In this document: positions 17,247 through 26,306 of the stretch, one piece after another
Layout: each line of letters opens with the position of its first letter
Position numbering within the stretch: position 1 is the first letter of the stretch
Assembly: GCF_024721115.1 (NCBI RefSeq)
Contig: NZ_JAMDHK010000002.1
Location: forward strand, 496,001 to 560,000
Reading direction: 5' to 3'
DNA length: 64,000 nt
Source: Salipiger pentaromativorans
Lineage (GTDB): Bacteria > Pseudomonadota > Alphaproteobacteria > Rhodobacterales > Rhodobacteraceae
Position numbers and translations under genes: made by a program
The notes under the pieces: model-generated
Databases searched by the model: none
Told to the model about the DNA's origin: nothing
The model's input: only the letters and a program-made list of their open reading frames with translations

Positions 17247-18020
17247 TCAAAGCGCCGTCCAGCCGCCGTCCACGCTGATCGTGGTGCCGGTGATCTGCGC
17301 TGCCGCGTCGGAACACAGGAACACCGCCGTGCCGCCGATCTGTTCGACGGTGGCGAATTCCTTGGAGGGCTGGCGTTGCAGGATCACCTGTTCGACCACC
17401 TCTTCCTCGGTCATGTTGTATTCCTTGGCGGTGTCGGGGATCTGCGCCTCGACCAGCGGGGTCAGCACATAGCCCGGGCAGATCGCGTTGCAGGTGATCT
17501 GCTCTTTCGCCGTCTCCAGCGCCACCACCTTGGTCATGCCCACCACGCCGTGCTTGGCCGAGACATAGGCGGATTTGTAGGGCGAGGCGGTCAGCCCGTG
17601 CGCCGAGGCGATGTTCACCACCCGGCCCCAGCCGGCCTGGCGCATCAGCGGCAGTGCGGCGGCGGTGCAATGGAAGGCCGAGTTCATGTTGATCGCGATG
17701 ATGCGGTCCCAGGTCTCGACCGGGAATTCGTCGATCGGCGCCACGTGCTGGATGCCGGCGTTGTTCACCAGGATGTCGCAGGCGCCCGCCTGTTCGATCA
17801 GCGCGCGGCATTCGTCGCCCTTGGACATATCGGCCTTGATATAGCGGACATCGACGCCGAATTCGCGGCCCATATCCTCGGCCAGCTTGTGATCCTCGTC
17901 GCGGTCGGTGAACGAGTTCAGGACGACCGCGGCCCCGGCCCGCGCCAGTTCGCGCGCGACGCCCAGACCGATGCCGGAATTCGACCCGGTGACGATGGCG
18001 GTTTTGCCTTTGAGCGACAT
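17247..18020 (-). CDS. bdhA: 3-hydroxybutyrate dehydrogenase
   Basis: A 257-residue short-chain dehydrogenase that would interconvert 3-hydroxybutyrate and acetoacetate with NAD. Visible elements are the cofactor loop TGSNSGIGLGVA, NNAGIQ, the catalytic Ser in NIASAHG and the YVSAKHG motif (Tyr, Lys). The region QRQPSKEFATVEQIGG and the C-terminus SVDGGWTAL match type I BdhA. It points to turnover of poly-3-hydroxybutyrate. AGGAG lies 8 nt before the ATG at 18020. A 17-bp palindrome lies 28-44 bp upstream. Confidence 0.93.
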   Translation of the reverse strand: MSLKGKTAIVTGSNSGIGLGVARELARAGAAVVLNSFTDRDEDHKLAEDMGREFGVDVRYIKADMSKGDECRALIEQAGACDILVNNAGIQHVAPIDEFPVETWDRIIAINMNSAFHCTAAALPLMRQAGWGRVVNIASAHGLTASPYKSAYVSAKHGVVGMTKVVALETAKEQITCNAICPGYVLTPLVEAQIPDTAKEYNMTEEEVVEQVILQRQPSKEFATVEQIGGTAVFLCSDAAAQITGTTISVDGGWTAL

Positions 18021-18047
18021 GGTGGAAAACTCCTCAATGATTTGCGG

Positions 18048-18064
18048 GCAGCATACCATGCTGC
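18048..18064 (-). promoter_or_regulatory. Perfect palindrome upstream of bdhA, probable operator
   Basis: GCAGCAT-ACC-ATGCTGC is a perfect 7+7 inverted repeat placed 28-44 bp before the bdhA start codon. Its TGC-rich half-sites resemble sites described for PhaR-type regulators of polyhydroxybutyrate genes, but assignment to PhaR is only inference. Confidence 0.5.
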
Positions 18065-18228
18065 ACCTGCAAGATAAGGGGGCTTTTGACGCGCGGGTTC
18101 CCGCCTCCGCGTTCACGGTTTCGGGATTGGACCCGCGGCACCGACCCGCTTACACGGCGCAGGGCCGGTACGGGTCCGGGCACCGGCCCCCCGGCCACCA
18201 GCGGCACAGCAAAGATGGCGTGAAACCC

Positions 18229-18305
18229 AAAAAAAACGCCGGCACGAGGCCGGCGTTCAGTCATTGAGGCAGGTTTCATACAGGCAAGAAACCTATCGAG
18301 CAGTG
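18229..18305 (-). ncRNA. Candidate small RNA or transcription attenuator
   Basis: A sigma-70-like promoter on the minus strand (next entry) is followed within about 80 nt by an intrinsic terminator: a perfect 9-bp stem AACGCCGGC/GCCGGCGTT (18235-18243, 18249-18257) and eight T residues. The predicted RNA of about 77 nt also has a hairpin with arms AGGTTTC/GAAACCT. No ribosome-binding site or credible frame fits inside. It lies 5' of bdhA on the same strand, so it is either a free small RNA or the terminated leader of bdhA. Confidence 0.65.
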
Positions 18306-18310
18306 CCCTC

Positions 18311-18339
18311 TTTATACGCGCTTCTCCGCCGGAGTCCAA
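18311..18339 (-). promoter_or_regulatory. Promoter of the candidate small RNA
   Basis: On the minus strand TTGGAC (18334-18339) and TATAAA (18311-18316) are separated by 17 bp; the expected start is near 18304-18305. It diverges from the plus-strand binding-protein gene that begins at 18420. Confidence 0.7.
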
Positions 18340-18419
18340 GCTAAAAGTTTGAAAAGACGTAAAAGCCCCGGTACGCTCCGGACCCAAGAAAACAAGGGCA
18401 GATTGGGATTGTTTCGAAA

Positions 18420-20240
18420 ATGATGGCTGATTTTTTCCGCCGCCGCACGCTCGGCACGGCGCTTTTGACGCTGGGACTCGGCCTTTCGGGATTCGCCTGG
18501 GCCGAGCCGCAGCATGGCATAGCTATGTATGGCGCCCCTGCCCTGCCCCCAGATTTTGATCACCTGCCCTATGCCAACCCCGATGCCCCCAAGGGCGGGC
18601 GCATCGTCACCGGCGAGGTGGGCAGCTTCGACAGCCTCAATCCGCATATCCTCAAGGGCTCGGTGCCCTGGCAGCTTCGCTTCCTGGCCTATGAAAGCCT
18701 CATGGGCCGGAGCTGGGACGAACCCTTTACCCTTTACGGTCTGCTGGCCGAATCCATCGAGACCGGCCCGAATCGCGAGTGGGTTGAGTTTACCTTGCGG
18801 GAAGACGCGCGATTCTCCGATGGCAGCCCCGTCACCGTCGAGGACGTCATGTGGAGCTACGAGACCCTCGGCACCGAGGGTCACCCGCGCTATCGCGGCT
18901 CGTGGGAGAAGATCGAGAGCATGGAGCAGACCGGGCCGCGCTCGCTCCGCTTCACCTTCAATGTCGAGGACCGGGAGCTGGCGCTGCTCATCGGGATGCG
19001 CCCGATCCTCAAGAAAGCGCAATGGGAGGGCAAGGATTTCGCCTCCAGCGGGCTGGATGTGGTGCCGATCACCACCGCCCCTTATGTGATCGACGCGTTC
19101 GAGGCGGGCCGCTACGTCTCGCTCAAGCGCAACCCCGATTACTGGGGCAAGGATCTGCCCTTCATGAAAGGCCAGGCCAATCTCGACGAGATCCGCATGG
19201 AGTTCTTCGGCGACGGCACCGTGCAGTTCGAGGCGTTCAAGGCGGGCGCGCTGAATTCGATCCGCGAGAACAACGCCGAGAAATGGGAAACGCAGTATGA
19301 TTTCCCTGCCGTGCAGCGCGGCGATGTGGTGAAATCCGAGATTGCCCATGGCCGCCCCACCGGTATGACCGGTTTCGTCATGAACACCCGCCACGGCGCC
19401 TTTGCCGACTGGCGCGTGCGCGACGCCATGCTGCACGCCTTCAACTTCGAATATATCAACGAGACGATGACCGGCTCGAAGCAGTCGCGCATCGCCTCCT
19501 ATTTCTCGAATTCCGAACTGGGCATGCAGGCGGGCCCCGCCACCGGCCGCGTGCGCGCGCTGCTCGAGCCCTTCGCCGACACGCTGCTGCCCGGCGCGCT
19601 CGACGGCTATGCGCTGCCCGAGGGCGACGGCAGCGCGCGCAACCGCGCCAATCTCCGCGCCGCCATGGCGCTTATGGAGGAGGCCGGCTGGACGGTGCAG
19701 GACGGCACCATGCGCAACGCCGAGGGCCGGCCTTTTACGTTCGAGATCGTGCTGAGCCAGGGCGCGGGCGAGGAACAGTCGATCATCGACATCTTCACAC
19801 AGGCGCTGACACGCATGGGGATCGCGCCGCAGGTGACCGTGATCGACCCGGCGCAATATAACGAGCGCATCAACGGCTTCGATTTCGACATGACCTTCTT
19901 CCGGCGCGGTCTGTCGCTCAGCCCCGGCAACGAGCAACGGCTCTATTGGGGCAGCGCGGCGGCGGATCAGCAGGGGTCGCGCAACCTGATGGGGATGAAA
20001 TCGCCCGCCGCCGATGCGATGATCGACGTGCTGCTGAACGCCGAGAGCCGCGAGGATTTCCTCGCCGCCGCGCGCGCGCTCGACCGCATCCTGACCACCG
20101 GGCGTTACGTGATCCCGATCTATCAGTGGAACGTCTCGCGCATCGCCCATGTGAAAGAACTGCACTACCCCGCGCATGTGCCTGTCTATGGCGACTGGAT
20201 CGATTGGCAGCCGAACGCGTGGTGGTGGGAAGAGAACTGA
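18420..20240 (+). CDS. Extracellular solute-binding protein, family 5 (YejA-like)
   Basis: A 606-residue periplasmic binding protein of the peptide/nickel ABC transporter class. It has a signal peptide (MMADFFRRRTLGTAL...FAWAEP) and the family 5 features LPYANPDAPKGGRIVTGEVG, DSLNPHILKG and FTLREDARFSDGSPVT. The early segment and the YPAHVPVYGDWIDWQ end are typical of YejA. The usual yejBEF permease and ATPase genes are not next to it; a tiny entericidin gene follows. The ligand, probably a peptide, is inferred from family. Confidence 0.9.
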   Translation: MMADFFRRRTLGTALLTLGLGLSGFAWAEPQHGIAMYGAPALPPDFDHLPYANPDAPKGGRIVTGEVGSFDSLNPHILKGSVPWQLRFLAYESLMGRSWDEPFTLYGLLAESIETGPNREWVEFTLREDARFSDGSPVTVEDVMWSYETLGTEGHPRYRGSWEKIESMEQTGPRSLRFTFNVEDRELALLIGMRPILKKAQWEGKDFASSGLDVVPITTAPYVIDAFEAGRYVSLKRNPDYWGKDLPFMKGQANLDEIRMEFFGDGTVQFEAFKAGALNSIRENNAEKWETQYDFPAVQRGDVVKSEIAHGRPTGMTGFVMNTRHGAFADWRVRDAMLHAFNFEYINETMTGSKQSRIASYFSNSELGMQAGPATGRVRALLEPFADTLLPGALDGYALPEGDGSARNRANLRAAMALMEEAGWTVQDGTMRNAEGRPFTFEIVLSQGAGEEQSIIDIFTQALTRMGIAPQVTVIDPAQYNERINGFDFDMTFFRRGLSLSPGNEQRLYWGSAAADQQGSRNLMGMKSPAADAMIDVLLNAESREDFLAAARALDRILTTGRYVIPIYQWNVSRIAHVKELHYPAHVPVYGDWIDWQPNAWWWEEN

Positions 20241-20279
20241 TCCCTTAAGATAACAGCAACCAAAAAACGAGCATACACG

Positions 20280-20396
20280 ATGAAACAGGTGATTCTTCTG
20301 GCGGCGCTGGCCGCGGGTCTGGCGGGCTGCGGCACGGTCGATGGCATCGGTCAGGATGTGTCGGCGGCCTCGCGCACGGTACAGAGCTGGTTCTGA
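20280..20396 (+). CDS. Entericidin A/B family lipoprotein
   Basis: A 38-residue lipoprotein beginning MKQVILLAALAAG with the lipobox LAGC (Cys17) and a short mature tail, GTVDGIGQDVSAASRTVQSW. Entericidins are tiny outer-membrane lipoproteins of stress-linked but poorly known function. The gene starts 39 bp after the binding-protein stop and may share its transcript. Confidence 0.85.
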   Translation: MKQVILLAALAAGLAGCGTVDGIGQDVSAASRTVQSWF

Positions 20397-20480
20397 CCCC
20401 GCTCTCCGACCTTTTGGCACGTTACGCAGCCGCGCCGCCGCGCTATCCTGTAGCACACGAGCGGAGAAGAGAGCGGCGGC

Positions 20481-21185
20481 ATGACGGAACCTGCACATAT
20501 CCTGTCCGAATCCGGTCCGAACCGGGCACTGGTGGTCGATGATCACCCGCTGTTTTGCGATGCGCTGACCCTGACGCTGCAATCCATCGCCGATTTCGAC
20601 GAGATCGCCACCGCCGGCACGCTGGAACGGGCGCTCGAGATCGCGGCGCAGGAAGGCGCGCCCGGGCTGATCATCCTCGACCTGAACCTGCCCGATGTGA
20701 ACGGGCTCGACGGGCTGGTGCGGCTGCGCACCGCGGCCCCCAGGGCGGCGATCCTCATCGCCTCCTCGATGGCCGACAACCGGATGATCTCGCACGCGCT
20801 CAAGGCCGGGGCGAACGGTTTTGTGCCGAAACATTCGCAGCGCGCAGTGTTCAACCGCGCCCTGGAAACGGTCGCGCGGGGCGAAGCCTTTGTGCCCGAC
20901 GGCTATATCGACCCGCACGCGCCGGGCAACGATCCCGGACCCGACGACGCGCTGGCGCGGCTGTCCTCGCTCACCAACCAGCAGGCGCGCATCCTGTCGC
21001 TGATCTGCGAAGGCAAGCTCAACAAGCAGATCGCCTACGATCTCTCGATCGCCGAGACCACGGTCAAGGCACATGTCACCGCGATCATGCGCAAGCTGGG
21101 GGTGCACAGCCGCACCCAGGCCGTGCTGATTGCACAGGAGGCGCGTTTCGCCCGGGTCTTGCCAAGCGAGGGCGCCGCGCCGTAA
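20481..21185 (+). CDS. LuxR-type response regulator
   Basis: A 234-residue response regulator with an N-terminal receiver domain (phospho-acceptor Asp67 in ILDLNLPDVNG, acidic pair in VVDDHP) and a C-terminal LuxR helix-turn-helix (LTNQQARILSLICEGKLNKQIAYDLSIAETTVKAH, whose core is GKLNKQIAYDL). It is followed after 33 bp by a FIST sensor gene and then a hybrid histidine kinase, so it is the probable output of that kinase. It resembles the ErbR/AgmR-like regulators found near NahK in pseudomonads. Target genes are unknown. Confidence 0.93.
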   Translation: MTEPAHILSESGPNRALVVDDHPLFCDALTLTLQSIADFDEIATAGTLERALEIAAQEGAPGLIILDLNLPDVNGLDGLVRLRTAAPRAAILIASSMADNRMISHALKAGANGFVPKHSQRAVFNRALETVARGEAFVPDGYIDPHAPGNDPGPDDALARLSSLTNQQARILSLICEGKLNKQIAYDLSIAETTVKAHVTAIMRKLGVHSRTQAVLIAQEARFARVLPSEGAAP

Positions 21186-21218
21186 TCTGCCGGGCACGTC
21201 GGCAAAAAGGACGATGTA

Positions 21219-22409
21219 TTGGACGGAGCACAGACTGGCTCCGCAGGGGAGGAGACATATCGGGCCGGTGCCCTGCGTGTCGCGCAGGTCTGCTGCGGCG
21301 CCCCGGACCCGATCACCGCGATCTCGGAGCAGCTTGGCTCCGGGCCTTTTGCGCTTGTGTGTCTCTTCGCATCGCCGCAGGCGGATTTCACCGCGCTGAA
21401 CGTGTCCGCCATCGGCGCCTTCGGCGGGGCCGAGGTCTTTGCCTGCACCACCGCCGGCGAAATCGGCCGCCAGGGCTATGAAGAGGGCCAGATCATCGCG
21501 GTGGGCTTTCCTGCGGCGCTGTTCTCGGTCGATGCCTTCGCCATCGACGATCTGGATTCGCTCGACGACCGCACGATGATCGACAAGATCATCCAACGCC
21601 GGATGGCGCTGAACATCGCCGCCCCCGACAAGGGCGCAGAATTCGCCTTTCTTCTGGTCGACGGGCTGTCCTTGCAGGAAGAGAACGTCGCCTCGATCCT
21701 GGCCTCGGGCATGGGGCCGATGCCGCTTTTCGGCGGCTCCACCGGCGACGGGGTCGATTTCGCCACCACCTGGCTGTCGCATAACGGCGTCGTGCGGCGC
21801 AACGCGGCGCTGCTGGCGCTGGTGCGCTCGCGCTGCCCGGTCAAGGTGTTCAGCCTCGACCACCTGCTGCCCACCGGCACCCGCATGGTGGTGACCCGCG
21901 CCGACCCCGACCGCCGCATCGTGCAGGAGATCAACGCCGAGCCCGCCGCCGCCGAATACGCAAGGCTACTTGGCAAGGATCCCAACCAGCTCGACACCTT
22001 CACCTTTGCCGCGCATCCGGTGGTGGTGCGGCTGGGCGACAGCCACCATGTGCGCTCGATCCAGAAGGTGGACGAGGACGGCAGCCTCGTCTTCTTCTCG
22101 GCCATCGACGAGGGCATGGTGCTGACCCTCGCCGAACATCAGGACATGGCCCGGCATCTCGACGAGGGGCTGGCCGCGCTGTCCTCCGAGCGGGGCGCGG
22201 CGCAGATCCTGGGCTGCGACTGCCTGCTGCGCCGGGTCGAGGCCGGGCAGTTCCAGCAGACCCGGGCGATTTCGGACATCCTGTCGAAACACAATGTGGT
22301 GGGGTTCAACACCTATGGCGAGCAGTTCGGCGCGCTGCATGTGAACCAGACCCTGACCGGGGTCGCCTTCTACCCACCCGACGAGGAGGAGGCGCCGGAA
22401 TGTCGCTGA
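21219..22409 (+). CDS. FIST domain sensor protein (NosP-like)
   Basis: A 396-residue protein with a FIST_N domain (about 20-230; GAEVFACTTAGEIGRQGYE, GSTGDG) and a FIST_C domain (about 240-380; HPVVVRLGDSHHVRSIQKV, VVGFNTYGEQFGALHVNQT). FIST proteins are sensory modules; NosP of Pseudomonas is a FIST haemoprotein that senses nitric oxide and regulates the neighbouring kinase NahK. The start is a TTG at 21219 with AAGGA about 8 nt upstream; no in-frame ATG fits. The end overlaps the downstream kinase gene by 10 nt, so the two are co-translated. Confidence 0.88.
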   Translation: MDGAQTGSAGEETYRAGALRVAQVCCGAPDPITAISEQLGSGPFALVCLFASPQADFTALNVSAIGAFGGAEVFACTTAGEIGRQGYEEGQIIAVGFPAALFSVDAFAIDDLDSLDDRTMIDKIIQRRMALNIAAPDKGAEFAFLLVDGLSLQEENVASILASGMGPMPLFGGSTGDGVDFATTWLSHNGVVRRNAALLALVRSRCPVKVFSLDHLLPTGTRMVVTRADPDRRIVQEINAEPAAAEYARLLGKDPNQLDTFTFAAHPVVVRLGDSHHVRSIQKVDEDGSLVFFSAIDEGMVLTLAEHQDMARHLDEGLAALSSERGAAQILGCDCLLRRVEAGQFQQTRAISDILSKHNVVGFNTYGEQFGALHVNQTLTGVAFYPPDEEEAPECR

Positions 22410-24616
22410 TCAACCCGGCGGATTCGCTCGAACGGCAGAACGAGAAGCTCCAGCGCATCGCCGAGGCGCTGATGAACCATGTGGAGCACGGCCATTCGCA
22501 ATCGGGCGAGGCCTATGCCCAGTTCGAACGCGCCGCGCTGCTGGAGAAACGGGTGCGCGAACGGACCCTGGAGCTCGAGCGCACGCTGAACCTGCTGCAC
22601 GAGTCCAATGCCCAGCTCGCCCGCGCCAATGACGAGACCGAGGCCGCACGGCGCAACCTCGCGGATGCCATCGAAACCGTTTCCGAGGGCTTTGCACTGT
22701 TCGATGGCACCGACATCCTGGTGATGTGCAACTCGCGCTTCTGCCGCGATTTCCGCGACACGGTGCGCGATCTGCGCCCCGGCCTGCCGTTTGCGGGCTA
22801 TGTGGACCGGGTGAGCCGCTCGCGTTACCTGTCGCTGCCCGAGGGCATCAGCGCCGGGGCCTGGGCCGAGGACCGGATGCGCAAGCACACCGACCGGCGG
22901 GTGCTGTTCAACGTGCGCCACGGTCAGGACCGCTGGCTGCAGGTCTCCGAGCATCGCACCGCCAATGGCGGCACCGTGGTTCTGCAGACCGATGTGACCG
23001 ACATCATCCGGCTGGAGCGGCAGGAGCGGCTGAAGCTCAAGGACAAGCAGACGCGGATGATCCGGGCCACGCTCGATCATCTCGATCAGGGGGTCTGCAT
23101 CTTCGACGAGAACGCCCGGCTGGTGGCCTGGAACGAGAAGATCGGCACGCTGCTCAACCTCACCGCGCGGCGGCTGCATCTGGGCGCCTCCTTTTCCGGG
23201 CTGCTCGAGCGGCTGGAGCAGGAGCTGACCTTTACCTATAACAGCGACCGCGACTGTTTCCGCCGCTGGGCCGCGACGGACGGCCATCGCGGCCCGATCA
23301 GCTTTGAGCTGACGCGCGACGGCAATGTCGTCCTGCAGGTCTTCGGACGCGGCATGCCCGATGGCGGATTCCTGTTCTCTTGCACCGATGTCACCGCCGA
23401 GCGCGAGGCGGCGCGGCGGCTGACCGAGGTCAACGAGATGCTGGAACAGCGGGTGATGGAGCGCACGCTGGAGCTGGAGGACGCGCTGTCGGCGGCGGAG
23501 CGGGCCAATGCCTCGAAATCGCGCTTTGTCGCGGCAGCCAGCCACGATCTGCTGCAACCGCTCTCGGCGGCGAAGCTCTTTGTCTCGTCGCTCGCCGACC
23601 GCTGCGCCAATGCCGCCGACCGGGCGGTTCTGGACAAGACGGAATCGGCGCTGACCTCGGCGGAGCACCTGATCGACGCGCTGCTCGACATCTCGAAGCT
23701 GGAGTCGGACGGGCTGAAATTCGACATCCGGCCGGTGGCACTGCGCGAGATCTTTCAGCCGCTGCGCGACGAGATGGAGGTTCTGGCGGCGCGCAAGGGG
23801 CTGCGGCTGCGGATGATCGACAGCGCGCTGACGGTCGAGACCGATCCGGGCTATCTGCGCCGGGTGGTGCAGAACCTCGTGGCCAACGCGATCCGCTACA
23901 CCGAGCGCGGGCGCGTGGTGGTGGGCGTGCGGCGGCGCGGCGGCACCGCGCGGATCGAGGTCTGGGACAGCGGACCCGGCATCGCCGAAGAGGACCAGTC
24001 GGCGATCTTCGAGGAATTCCGGCGGCTCGACACCCGCGCGTCGAGCAATGACGGGCTGGGGCTGGGGCTGGCCATCGTGGAGCGCGCCTGCGCGCGGCTG
24101 GGCCATCCGCTGGGGCTCTGGTCCGAGCCCGGGCGCGGATCGTGTTTCATGGTGAGCCTGCCGGTGGTGGGCGCGACCGCGCCGGCGCGGCCGGCGGCCT
24201 CGGGCCCGGCACGGCCGGTGGGGCTGGCGCAGGCCGGGCTAATCGTGCTGCTGGTGGAGAACGAGCCGCAGCTTCGGCGGGCGATCACGGTGCTGATGGA
24301 AAGCTGGGGGGTCAGCGTGATCGAGGCGGAAGACGCGGAAAGCGCGTTGCTGCTGCTGGAGGATCTGGAGCTGACGCCGGACGCGCTGCTGCTGGATTAT
24401 CAGCTTGGTCCGGGGCTGACCGGGACCGGGCTGTTCCGCGAGATCACCGCGCGGCTGGGCCGCCTGCCCTGCGCCATCGTCTCGGCGGACCGCTCTGCCG
24501 CGCTGCGCGAGGACTGCGCGACGCTGGAGATCGAGCTGCTGATGAAACCGGTGGACCGGCACCGGCTGGGCCGGTTCTTCGACGCGGTGGCGCGCGGGGT
24601 GCTGGCGGCGGAGTGA
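22400..24616 (+). CDS. Hybrid histidine kinase (NahK/ErcS'-like) with PAS and receiver domains
   Basis: A 738-residue cytosolic sensor kinase without membrane segments. An N-terminal coiled coil (about 1-90) leads to two PAS-like domains (about 95-215 and 225-345), a second coiled coil, a HisKA domain with His382 in AAASHDLLQPLSAAK, an HATPase domain (NLVANAIRYTERG, DSGPGI, GLGLGLAIV) and a C-terminal receiver (Asp666 in LLLDYQLGPG). This layout matches NahK/ErcS'. It overlaps the FIST sensor gene by 10 nt. It may pass phosphate to the LuxR-type regulator upstream or to an HPt protein elsewhere. Confidence 0.92.
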   Translation: MSLINPADSLERQNEKLQRIAEALMNHVEHGHSQSGEAYAQFERAALLEKRVRERTLELERTLNLLHESNAQLARANDETEAARRNLADAIETVSEGFALFDGTDILVMCNSRFCRDFRDTVRDLRPGLPFAGYVDRVSRSRYLSLPEGISAGAWAEDRMRKHTDRRVLFNVRHGQDRWLQVSEHRTANGGTVVLQTDVTDIIRLERQERLKLKDKQTRMIRATLDHLDQGVCIFDENARLVAWNEKIGTLLNLTARRLHLGASFSGLLERLEQELTFTYNSDRDCFRRWAATDGHRGPISFELTRDGNVVLQVFGRGMPDGGFLFSCTDVTAEREAARRLTEVNEMLEQRVMERTLELEDALSAAERANASKSRFVAAASHDLLQPLSAAKLFVSSLADRCANAADRAVLDKTESALTSAEHLIDALLDISKLESDGLKFDIRPVALREIFQPLRDEMEVLAARKGLRLRMIDSALTVETDPGYLRRVVQNLVANAIRYTERGRVVVGVRRRGGTARIEVWDSGPGIAEEDQSAIFEEFRRLDTRASSNDGLGLGLAIVERACARLGHPLGLWSEPGRGSCFMVSLPVVGATAPARPAASGPARPVGLAQAGLIVLLVENEPQLRRAITVLMESWGVSVIEAEDAESALLLLEDLELTPDALLLDYQLGPGLTGTGLFREITARLGRLPCAIVSADRSAALREDCATLEIELLMKPVDRHRLGRFFDAVARGVLAAE

Positions 24617-24646
24617 GCCGCCGCCGGTCCGCCCTGCCCCGCCCTC

Positions 24647-26233
24647 TCAGCGCGCCTTAAAGAGCGAGCCCAGGATGCCGCGGACGATGCGTTTGCCGGT
24701 GGTGCCGGACAGTTCCTTGAGCACCGCCTGCCCCAGCGCCTCGCCGATGGAATTGGGGGCCGAATAGCGGGTGCTGCTGCGCTTGGTGGCGGGTTTGCGC
24801 GGCGGCGTGGCGCGCGGGGTCGGATCGTAGCGACGGGCGCGATTGTATTCGCGGATCATCTCGGAAGCGTCCTCGGTCTCTTGCGAGCCCTCCTCCGCCT
24901 TGCGCTCGGCCTCTTCGGCGGCTTTCGCCGCCGCCTCGGCCCGGGCCATCAGGATCTCGTAGGCGGATTTGCGGTCGAGCGTCTCGTCGTATTTGCCCGC
25001 AAGCGCAGAGCCGGCCATCACCGCCGCCCGCTCCGTGGCCGTAATCGGCCCGAGCTGCGAGGACGGCGGCCGGATGAGCGTCCGCTGCACGATGCCCGGC
25101 ACGCCCTTCTTTTGCAGCATCGAGGTCACCGCCTCGCCCGTGCCGACCTCGCGGATCGCCTCTTCGGTGTCGAAGGCGGGGTTCGGGCGATAGGTCTCGG
25201 CGGCCATGCGCAGCGCCTTCTTGTCGCGCGCGGTGAAGGCGCGCAGCGCATGCTGCACGCGGTTGCCGAGCTGGCCGAGGATGTCCTCGGGAATGTCGTC
25301 GGGGTTCTGGGTGATGAAATACACCCCCACCCCCTTGGACCGGATGAGCCGCGCCACCTGCTCGACCTTGTCGACCAGCGCCCGGGGCGCGTCGTCGAAA
25401 AGCAGATGCGCCTCGTCGAAGAAGAAGACCAGCTTGGGTTTGTCCGGATCGCCGACCTCGGGCAGTTCCTCGAAAAGCTCGGAGAGCAGCCAGAGCAGGA
25501 AGGTCGCGTAAAGGCGTGGCGAGGCCATGAGCGCGTCGGCGGCAAGGATATTGACCTGCCCGCGCCCCTCCGCATCGACGCGCATCAGATCGGCCAGATC
25601 CAGCGCCGGCTCGCCGAACAGCTTGGTTCCGCCCTGGTTTTCCAGCACCAGAAGCCGCCGCTGGATCGCACCCACCGAGGCGGTGGAGATATTGCCGTAG
25701 CGCAGGCTCAGCTCCTTGGCGTTTTCGCCCACCCAGACCAGCAGCGCCTGAAGATCCTTGAGATCGAGCAGCGGCAGCCCCTGTTCGTCGCTCAGACGAA
25801 AGGCGATGTTGAGAATGCCCTCCTGCGCCTCGCTCAGCTCCAGCAGACGCGCCAGCAGCAAGGGTCCCATCTCAGCCACGGTGGTGCGTACCGGGTGGCC
25901 CTGCGCGCCGAAGAGATCCCAGAACACCGCCGGAAAGCCCTGATAGGCGAAATCGTCAAAGCCGATCTTGCCGTTGCGCTCCATGAAGGCGCCATGCAGC
26001 TTGCCCGTCTCGGCGCCCGGTCGCGCGAGCCCCGACAGATCGCCCTTCACATCGGACAGGAACACCGGCACGCCGGCGTTGGAAAAACCTTCGGCCAGGA
26101 TCTGTAGCGTCACCGTCTTGCCCGTGCCGGTGGCGCCGGCCACCAGCCCGTGCCGGTTTGCATATTTTAGCGCCAGATACTGCTTTTCCCCATAGGCATC
26201 GCCGCCACCGCCTATAAAAACGCCGTTTTCCAT
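24647..26233 (-). CDS. HerA-like ATPase, DUF853 family (YjgR-like)
   Basis: A 528-residue P-loop ATPase. The Walker A motif is [12 protein letters not shown] (about residues 35-46), the Walker B region [17 protein letters not shown], and a conserved Arg-finger-like block follows ([27 protein letters not shown], core [18 protein letters not shown]). Residues 430-480 are charged and low-complexity. The family is related to HerA/FtsK translocases; its cellular role is not established. It stands alone, convergent with the kinase gene. Confidence 0.92.
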   Translation of the reverse strand: MENGVFIGGGGDAYGEKQYLALKYANRHGLVAGATGTGKTVTLQILAEGFSNAGVPVFLSDVKGDLSGLARPGAETGKLHGAFMERNGKIGFDDFAYQGFPAVFWDLFGAQGHPVRTTVAEMGPLLLARLLELSEAQEGILNIAFRLSDEQGLPLLDLKDLQALLVWVGENAKELSLRYGNISTASVGAIQRRLLVLENQGGTKLFGEPALDLADLMRVDAEGRGQVNILAADALMASPRLYATFLLWLLSELFEELPEVGDPDKPKLVFFFDEAHLLFDDAPRALVDKVEQVARLIRSKGVGVYFITQNPDDIPEDILGQLGNRVQHALRAFTARDKKALRMAAETYRPNPAFDTEEAIREVGTGEAVTSMLQKKGVPGIVQRTLIRPPSSQLGPITATERAAVMAGSALAGKYDETLDRKSAYEILMARAEAAAKAAEEAERKAEEGSQETEDASEMIREYNRARRYDPTPRATPPRKPATKRSSTRYSAPNSIGEALGQAVLKELSGTTGKRIVRGILGSLFKAR

Positions 26234-26261
26234 GCCTCACCTCCACAAGCGCGCGCCGCGG

Positions 26262-26290
26262 AGCATACATTCTTAACCATTTGATGCCAG
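26262..26290 (-). promoter_or_regulatory. Predicted promoter of the HerA-like gene
   Basis: CTGGCA (26285-26290) and TATGCT (26262-26267) on the minus strand are spaced by 17 bp, with the start codon about 30 bp downstream. Confidence 0.5.
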
Positions 26291-26306
26291 TATCCATTTT
26301 GTCCGA

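Noticed and set aside
18312-21863. Very long minus-strand open frame (1183 codons) opposite the YejA-like and LuxR genes
   Set aside because: It is the antisense shadow of recognised plus-strand genes; its translation is Arg/His/Gly-rich with no known domain, as expected in GC-rich DNA.
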